Assembly: GCF_051014445.1 (NCBI RefSeq)
Contig: NC_135143.1
Span: 5,394,001-5,458,000 of the forward strand
Source of the DNA: Colletes latitarsis
Taxonomy: Eukaryota > Arthropoda > Insecta > Hymenoptera > Colletidae
DNA length: 64,000 bases
Direction of reading: 5' to 3'
Part shown: positions 58,681 through 64,000 of the stretch, in pieces
Numbering within the stretch: the stretch's first letter is position 1
Layout of the letters: the number at the start of each line of letters is the position of its first letter
The notes under the pieces: generated by a model
What the model was told of the DNA's origin: nothing
Databases searched by the model: none
The model's input: only the letters and a program-made list of their open reading frames with translations
Position numbers and translations under genes: made by a program

Positions 58681-61600
58681 CGTCCTTCAAGACCACCAAG
58701 GATCCCTCTCGTAGATCGTGGGATCCCTTGACCCACTTTTGGCGTACGTTTAGCTGGTTCAGGTATTCCTTGTACCACCTGTTCCAGAAGTCGCGTTTTA
58801 CCTTCTGGATATGCTGCCACTTCGACAGCCGGTTGACAGGTGTATCGCTAAAATCGGCCTCAGGTAGGCTCGTCAAAGAATTACCAATTAACAGGTGGGC
58901 TGGAGTCAATGCGGAAGGATCGGTAGGGTCGGCGGAAAGTGGAGTTAGCGGGCGTGAATTTAGGATTCCTTCGATTTCGACAACCAAGGTATTGAACTCT
59001 TCGAACGTAAAGAGTTCTTCTCCAACCACGCGTTTTATATGATGTTTGAAAGAACGAACCGCGGCTTCCCACAACCCTCCGAAGTTCGGTGAGAGGGCTG
59101 GGATGAAGTGCCACGCTATTTGTTTGTCGGTAAGCCATCGTTGTACCCCTTCGTCGACGTTAAGTACCTGATAGAGTTTCGATAACTCATTGTCCGCACC
59201 GACAAAATTCGTTCCATTGTCGGAATAAATATTACGGCAGAGTCCTCTTCTTGCTACGAATCGCTTTAAGGCCGCGATGAAGGTTTCGGTGGTCATGTCT
59301 CCCACCACCTCAAGGTGCACCGCCTTGGTTGCAAAACAGATGAATACCGCCACGTAAATTTTTACCCGATTTCGATTCCGGAATTTTTTTTCTTTTACGT
59401 AAAACGGACCGCAATAATCGATGCCGCAATTGTCGAAGGGTCGGCTTTCGGAAACGCGTGCCGCAGGTAGGTTACCCATTACGTACTTCGTTAATGGGGG
59501 GTCGACCCGGAAGCACCTGACGCACCGGCGTACGACTTTGCGTACGGTGTTTTTCCCATCGATGGGCCAATAGTGCTGGCGGACGAGGCACAATGTCGTA
59601 TTAATCCCGGCGTGGTGATTCTCGAGGTGTACGTCTCGGATTATTAAATCCGTTATCGGATTATTTTTTGGCAACAATATTGGGTGCTTTTGCTCATATG
59701 GCAAAGCCGAATTCTGCAGCCGGCCGCCGACACGTAAGAGTCCCTTATCGTCCAGAAAAGGTCGTAGCGATAAGAGTCTGCTGGCCGATTGCAACTCTTT
59801 TCCCGTTTTTAATTGTTGCATTTCTCTGGCGAAGGCTGACGCTTGGTTGAGCTGCATGATTCGTTCGTTCGCGTGGTGCAACTCTTCGATTGTTAGTGGA
59901 CCCTTGTTTTTATTATTCCTTTTGAAGCGCAGGCAGTACGCGACGATTCTGCGCAAACGCCTTATGGACGAGTACCGGTGCAAAATTTCTTCGGAATGAC
60001 AGGTTTGAGTCACGAAGCACGTAAAGGGTCTCGCTTCGGGTACGTTTGACGTAATCGTAAATTGTGAGGGTGGCCAATTCGATTCCGGTTCCAGAAGCCA
60101 CGTGGGTCCGTTGCGCCAAGTTGAGTTTGTTCGAAATTGCAGCGCCGATTGTCCTCGCGATATCGTGTCGGCCGGGTTGTCGGCCGATTTGACGTGTCGC
60201 CACGCGGTTATGCTCGTTTTTTCCTGGATTTTGGAAATGCGGTTTGCTACAAACGTTTTTAATGTGCAGGGTTCCTTGTTGATCCAGTTAAGAACGATGG
60301 TCGAGTCGGTCCAAAACGTGATCTTATCGAATGGTCGCGCGAAATTTTGTAAAGCGGTCGTATGGAGGTTTGCTAGCAAGAGTGCTCCGCATAATTCTAG
60401 CCGAGCGAGGCTGACGCTTTTTAACGGTGCAACGCGCGATTTTGCACATAATAATTCGACTTTGATTTTTCCGGCTTCGTCTATGGTTCTTATGTAAAGA
60501 CACGCGCCGTACGCGCGTTCGCTCGCATCGCAGTATCCGTGCAGCTCGGTTCTCAGGGTCGCGCGTTGCATTACGTGGCGCGGGAAGGCAATTTTGTCCA
60601 AAGTGCTGAAGTCTTGCACGAAAGCGGTCCATTCGGTGTATAATTCATGGGGTATCGATTCGTCCCAATTTAATTGTAGCCGCCAGAGTCCTTGGATCAA
60701 AATTTTTGCCTTTATGATAACCGGTGATAGCAGCCCTAACGGATCAAAGATTTTCGAAATGGTGGATAATATTGTTCGTTTTGTTACTTTCGGGTCGGTT
60801 TTGAGGTCCACCGTGTAGACTATTTCATCGTTGCGAGCGTCCCATGAAATTCCCAATGTTTTGATGGATGAATCGCCGAAAAATTTTGGATGGATTTGTT
60901 CCGTCGGTAATCCGGTTAATAATCGCGGGTCGTTCGATACCCACTGTCGAATATTCAATCCTCCGCGTTTTAAGAGGTCGATGATGGTGTCTCGTAACTG
61001 CAAGGCTTGTGCGTAAGTGTTGGCTCCGGTTAGCAAGTCGTCGACGTATAAATCTTGCGTTACAACCTTCGCCGCGGTCGGGGCTCGTGAACTTTCGTCT
61101 TCGGCCAGCTGTTGTAGGCATCTGACCGCGAGATACGGAGCTGACGATAATCCGAATGTGACCGTATTCAGCTCGTATGTTTTCACGCGTCCGTCATCGT
61201 CGCGCCACAAGATCCGCTGATATCGACGATCTTCCGGACGGATGAAGAACTGTCGATACATTTTTTCTATGTCTCCGGTGAGAACATAGTTGTGCTTACG
61301 GAAACGCATCAGGAGGGCGAACAAATCATCTTGGATGGTCGGTCCGGTCATAAGGACGTCGTTAAGCGAAAGTCCGCTACTCGATTTTGCCGAACCGTCG
61401 AATACGACCCGAACCTTAGTGGTGGTGCTCGACGATTTTACAACGGCATGGTGTGGCAGGTAAAATCCGCCCGTATCGTTGGTCTCGTTTACCTCGCTCA
61501 TGTGCCCGAGCTCTAAATAGTCCTTAATTACGGCTACGTATTCGCGTTTTAATTCCGCGTCGCGATTGAATTTTCGTTCGAGCGATAGGAAACGATTGAG

Positions 61601-62311
61601 AGCGCGCGATCGTGACTCTCCAAGTTCGGACTCCCTTCCGTTGAAGGGTAACGCGACGATGTACCGTCCCGATGTGTCGCGTTTGATATAATCCTTAAAA
61701 TGGTCCTCGCACTCCCGCTCTTCGGCCGATAAATGTCGGATGTGGGGGCCCTCTTCTAACTCCCAAAATTTCTGCAAGTCGAAATCCGGGGTAGAGAAAA
61801 ATGTTCGGTGTTTAGTACGCGCCGTTGCGGTAGGGCCACTCCCCCCGATGACCCATCCGAATTGGGTCTTCTGCAAAATCAGATCCGACTGATCATTGGA
61901 GGAGAGGTTCAGTTGACCTATGCTTAAGCTCGCCATCGTCGGTCCGGCGCTTATAAGCATATCAACTGGAGCCGGGCGATGAAATTGCGGATCGGCTAAT
62001 TTCACGTTTTTCGGTATCGGGATTCTGGTCCGGTCGATTTGTTGATCCGGGATTCTGTTCGCTATTCGCGGTACCGTGAAGAATTTCAGCGTCCGTTTGA
62101 AATTCGATGTCCGCGATTTTACCGTGGCCGTCAACAGATTGTTCGTCGTCGTGTCCTCTTGATTTAAGACTTCTATCTTGACCGTGCACGATTCCAGGGG
62201 AAGTTTTAATTTCGCGGCGAGGGCTTCGGTCATGAAATTGGCGCTCGAGCACGTGTCTATGAGCGTGCGACACTCGATTGCTCTGCGCTCTTTGTCGTAT
62301 ACTTCGACCAT
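58511..62311 (-). CDS. pol: BEL/Pao pol polyprotein (protease, RT, RNase H, integrase)
   Basis: 1266 residues from the first Met; the frame is open back to the gag stop (62404), so Met need not be the true start. Domains, by residue: DUF1758 aspartic protease about 1-160 with LIDTCSSANF at 17-26; reverse transcriptase about 270-490 with the first catalytic Asp in LTGDIEKMY (D347) and YVDD at 422-425; RNase H about 585-720 with GYCDAS (D595), LARLELCGA (E639) and FWTDST (D669); integrase zinc finger HLENHH...CVRC (895-933); integrase core with D965 (GIDYCGPF), D1031 (SDNGTNF) and E1082 (GGLWEAAVRSFK); DUF5641-like tail with LREGSLVVLKDD. All catalytic residues are present. It would copy the RNA into DNA and integrate it. 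Confidence 0.96.
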   Translation of the reverse strand: MVEVYDKERRAIECRTLIDTCSSANFMTEALAAKLKLPLESCTVKIEVLNQEDTTTNNLLTATVKSRTSNFKRTLKFFTVPRIANRIPDQQIDRTRIPIPKNVKLADPQFHRPAPVDMLISAGPTMASLSIGQLNLSSNDQSDLILQKTQFGWVIGGSGPTATARTKHRTFFSTPDFDLQKFWELEEGPHIRHLSAEERECEDHFKDYIKRDTSGRYIVALPFNGRESELGESRSRALNRFLSLERKFNRDAELKREYVAVIKDYLELGHMSEVNETNDTGGFYLPHHAVVKSSSTTTKVRVVFDGSAKSSSGLSLNDVLMTGPTIQDDLFALLMRFRKHNYVLTGDIEKMYRQFFIRPEDRRYQRILWRDDDGRVKTYELNTVTFGLSSAPYLAVRCLQQLAEDESSRAPTAAKVVTQDLYVDDLLTGANTYAQALQLRDTIIDLLKRGGLNIRQWVSNDPRLLTGLPTEQIHPKFFGDSSIKTLGISWDARNDEIVYTVDLKTDPKVTKRTILSTISKIFDPLGLLSPVIIKAKILIQGLWRLQLNWDESIPHELYTEWTAFVQDFSTLDKIAFPRHVMQRATLRTELHGYCDASERAYGACLYIRTIDEAGKIKVELLCAKSRVAPLKSVSLARLELCGALLLANLHTTALQNFARPFDKITFWTDSTIVLNWINKEPCTLKTFVANRISKIQEKTSITAWRHVKSADNPADTISRGQSALQFRTNSTWRNGPTWLLEPESNWPPSQFTITSNVPEARPFTCFVTQTCHSEEILHRYSSIRRLRRIVAYCLRFKRNNKNKGPLTIEELHHANERIMQLNQASAFAREMQQLKTGKELQSASRLLSLRPFLDDKGLLRVGGRLQNSALPYEQKHPILLPKNNPITDLIIRDVHLENHHAGINTTLCLVRQHYWPIDGKNTVRKVVRRCVRCFRVDPPLTKYVMGNLPAARVSESRPFDNCGIDYCGPFYVKEKKFRNRNRVKIYVAVFICFATKAVHLEVVGDMTTETFIAALKRFVARRGLCRNIYSDNGTNFVGADNELSKLYQVLNVDEGVQRWLTDKQIAWHFIPALSPNFGGLWEAAVRSFKHHIKRVVGEELFTFEEFNTLVVEIEGILNSRPLTPLSADPTDPSALTPAHLLIGNSLTSLPEADFSDTPVNRLSKWQHIQKVKRDFWNRWYKEYLNQLNVRQKWVKGSHDLREGSLVVLKDDHLPPLQWHLGRIEKMHSGPDGVTRAVTVRSSHGSYRRSVKQLAQLPITDNHENYS

Positions 62312-62404
62312 TGCCGTTGCTAAGAGTCCGTGCGCTGGGAGATCGGTGGATAATGCGGCGACCGGTAACCCTTTCCCATTTTGCTTCGCGGTGTTCTGTG
62401 TTTG

Positions 62405-63853
62405 TCACTGCTTTGATTCCGTCGATCCGGTGTATTTCGTGTCTTGATGCAATTTTGTATTGTGTCGCTGATTGCATACTTGGCATGTGCCACCGTGGCA
62501 ATCCTCGCTTCTGTGACCCGAACGTAAGCAATTCATGCACAGATCGGCCTTCCGCGCGGCGTCGATCCGATGGGCGACCGACATCTCGAGGAACCGTTTG
62601 CAGGAATATTCTGCGTGTCCTTCCGAATTGCAGATGCTGCACGATGAGCCGGCGGTCGATCTCGGTGTTCTTCGTTGCGGACGCGGTGAGGGAGGCTGGC
62701 GTTTTGAATAGTTCTCGCGCTGGTCGAAATTCGCGCGCGGTTGGTCTTTCGTTGACGTTTTCGTAGCGTACGTCTTTATCTTGTGGTACTGTGCCTTCGG
62801 AGAACGCGGGCGAAGATTGTACGGTCGCGATTGAGTCGGCGGCGGAATCACGTTTCGATTTGTATTCGGCGTTGCGCGGTTTGTAGTTTCAAATTCTTCC
62901 GTTTGATGTGACGCGTTATGCATGAATTTTATCATCTCCTCGAGTTTAGGGACTTCGGTGTCGGAGAGCGTGCGTTCCCAGTTACGCTTGGTTTCGTCGT
63001 CCATCTTCGAGACAATGATACTCGTGATTAGATCTTGCGCAATATTTTCCCATGATCGACCGAGGGCTTGTAGGGATCGAATGTGTAATTGTACGTGATT
63101 TACTAGATCGCGTACCGACTCGGACTTGTGGTTGGGCATTGCTGGTGAATCGCGGAGCAGGGCCGCATGACGTAGTACGAGAGCGCGTCGGTTATCGTAC
63201 ATTTCGCTTAAGTGGGTCCACGCCGCTTCGTAATTTTCATTTGAGATTGTGAAAGCGCTGATCGCCGCTTCAGCCTTTCCGGACAACGACAATTGTAGAT
63301 ATTGCAATTTTTGTATTTTGCTTAACCCCGGTTGCAAATGTATCAGGTTATTAAACGCGTCCTTGAACGTTAGCCATGATTCTATTCGTCCGTCAAATTT
63401 CGGTAGGCTCATCTTCGGTAAATGTACCGGCAGTGAGCACGACGGCGCGGTTGTTGGGTTGCAGCTTCCGTTGCTGCAATTCGCGGGATTCGAATTTTCC
63501 CCTGATTTCGAACAAACCGTGGCGCTCGCGAGTCGATTAAGTGTCACGGTTGCCCTTGCAATTACGTTATCGTATGTGTCGATCGTGGCGTTTCTTTCGA
63601 TTTCGGCTTCTTCGTAACTATCGATGTTGCCGAGCTCGTCCTGGACGCGATTGAAGATTTCGAATTGTCCACGAATGCGCGTGAGCCGTTCGGACAATTT
63701 TGCGCGTTCCGTCTCGCTGTCATTAAAGGAATCCAAGTAATGCCCGAACATTGTCACTTGACTCTTGAATGTGCGCCGTTTGTTTTTTAGTTCGCGTATT
63801 CGGATATCGTGGTTGTCGGACATGCTCGCGTTCGCGTCTTTAGTCAGAGACAT
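62405..63853 (-). CDS. gag: BEL/Pao gag (nucleocapsid) protein
   Basis: 482 residues. Residues about 20-110 are charged and helical; about 145-320 is the DUF1759-type capsid region (LPKFDGRIESWLTFKDAF, then LQYLQLSLSGKAEAAI). A basic, proline-rich stretch (about 335-400) leads to three zinc knuckles: C405-x2-C-x4-H-x4-C, C439-x2-C-x4-H-x4-C and a variant C457-x2-C-x3-H-x4-H. The start is the first Met (63853); M11 is an alternative. It ends in TGA at 62405-62407 and the next codons are in frame with pol. It packages the element RNA in virus-like particles. Confidence 0.93.
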   Translation of the reverse strand: MSLTKDANASMSDNHDIRIRELKNKRRTFKSQVTMFGHYLDSFNDSETERAKLSERLTRIRGQFEIFNRVQDELGNIDSYEEAEIERNATIDTYDNVIARATVTLNRLASATVCSKSGENSNPANCSNGSCNPTTAPSCSLPVHLPKMSLPKFDGRIESWLTFKDAFNNLIHLQPGLSKIQKLQYLQLSLSGKAEAAISAFTISNENYEAAWTHLSEMYDNRRALVLRHAALLRDSPAMPNHKSESVRDLVNHVQLHIRSLQALGRSWENIAQDLITSIIVSKMDDETKRNWERTLSDTEVPKLEEMIKFMHNASHQTEEFETTNRATPNTNRNVIPPPTQSRPYNLRPRSPKAQYHKIKTYATKTSTKDQPRANFDQRENYSKRQPPSPRPQRRTPRSTAGSSCSICNSEGHAEYSCKRFLEMSVAHRIDAARKADLCMNCLRSGHRSEDCHGGTCQVCNQRHNTKLHQDTKYTGSTESKQ

Positions 63854-64000
63854 GTTTTATCGAAGGAAGGATCGGTACAAAGAGGAAATTGAAACCGTGT
63901 CAATTGGCAATTGTGATAACGAACGAGCCTACCTTTCGCAGTCCGCCCAGGGGTCGTCTCGAATCAGTCTGTTCAGCGCTGTCCTGTAGAAGACCGTCGC
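63854..64000 (-). other. 5' leader of the BEL/Pao element
   Basis: 147 bp between the window edge and the gag start. No LTR end or tRNA-complementary primer site recognised, so both probably lie beyond 64000. Confidence 0.6.

Larger units (their letters stand above)
57364..64000 (-). mobile_element. BEL/Pao LTR retrotransposon, 5' end outside the window
   Basis: Minus-strand order from right to left: 5' untranslated leader (63854-64000), gag, pol, 3' untranslated region, polypurine tract, 3' LTR. The class is given by DUF1759-type gag, DUF1758-type protease, the RT with YVDD, RNase H, and an integrase followed by a DUF5641-type C-terminus, all in one frame. Apart from a TGA between gag and pol the frames are open, so the insertion looks recent. 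The 5' LTR and primer-binding site lie beyond 64000. Confidence 0.95.

Noticed and set aside
1..64000. CRISPR arrays, operons, ribosome-binding sites
   Set aside because: The DNA is eukaryotic; the direct repeats seen belong to transposons or tandem units and lack spacer organisation.

Overview
The window is insect genomic DNA, most likely hymenopteran (inference from the AT-rich background, the GC-richer patches around exons and the style of the dispersed repeats; nothing here fixes the species). It has no bacterial features: coding sequence is split by GT-AG introns and most of the DNA is intron or transposon.

The main resident is one large minus-strand gene encoding a teneurin, a type II transmembrane synaptic and axon-guidance adhesion protein. 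I could join 13 exons between 44083 and 774 with good splice sites and matching reading phase at every junction (8455 coding nt, 2817 whole codons). In transcription order they encode a proline-rich cytoplasmic segment (43.9-44.1 kb and 35.6 kb), one transmembrane helix (28.1-28.3 kb), an unusually long acidic Ser/Thr-rich linker in a single 2.47 kb exon (22.4-24.9 kb), a pre-EGF beta domain (19.9-20.2 kb), eight EGF repeats (15.2-19.6 kb), a cysteine-rich/TTR/FN-plug region (4.2-13.2 kb), the NHL propeller and the first part of the YD-repeat shell (0.8-4.0 kb). The 5' end (start codon, promoter) and the last YD repeats with the C-terminal toxin-fold-like domain lie outside the joined exons. 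The transmembrane region and long linker fit the Ten-a paralogue better than Ten-m/Odz, but that is an inference.

The introns and the upstream region (44-57 kb) are crowded with repeats. The dominant family, here called A, has eight copies with about 115-bp terminal inverted repeats starting CAGGGTG, flanked by TA, around one to three internal tandem units of about 520-660 bp. Others are a Tc1-like deletion derivative with 220-bp inverted repeats (46.06-46.75 kb), a 266-bp palindrome made from the 5' end of a mariner/Tc1-type transposase (14.1-14.4 kb), several TTAA-flanked piggyBac-type MITEs (18.35, 24.97, 26.18, 52.55 kb), a 485-bp inverted duplication framing a truncated A element (29.7-32.4 kb), and smaller dispersed families B, C and D.

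The right end (57364 to the window edge) is a minus-strand BEL/Pao LTR retrotransposon: 3' LTR, polypurine tract, intact pol (protease, RT, RNase H, integrase) and gag with zinc knuckles. Gag and pol share one frame and are separated by a single TGA. The 5' LTR lies beyond the window. No RNA gene, CRISPR array or other protein-coding host gene could be supported.
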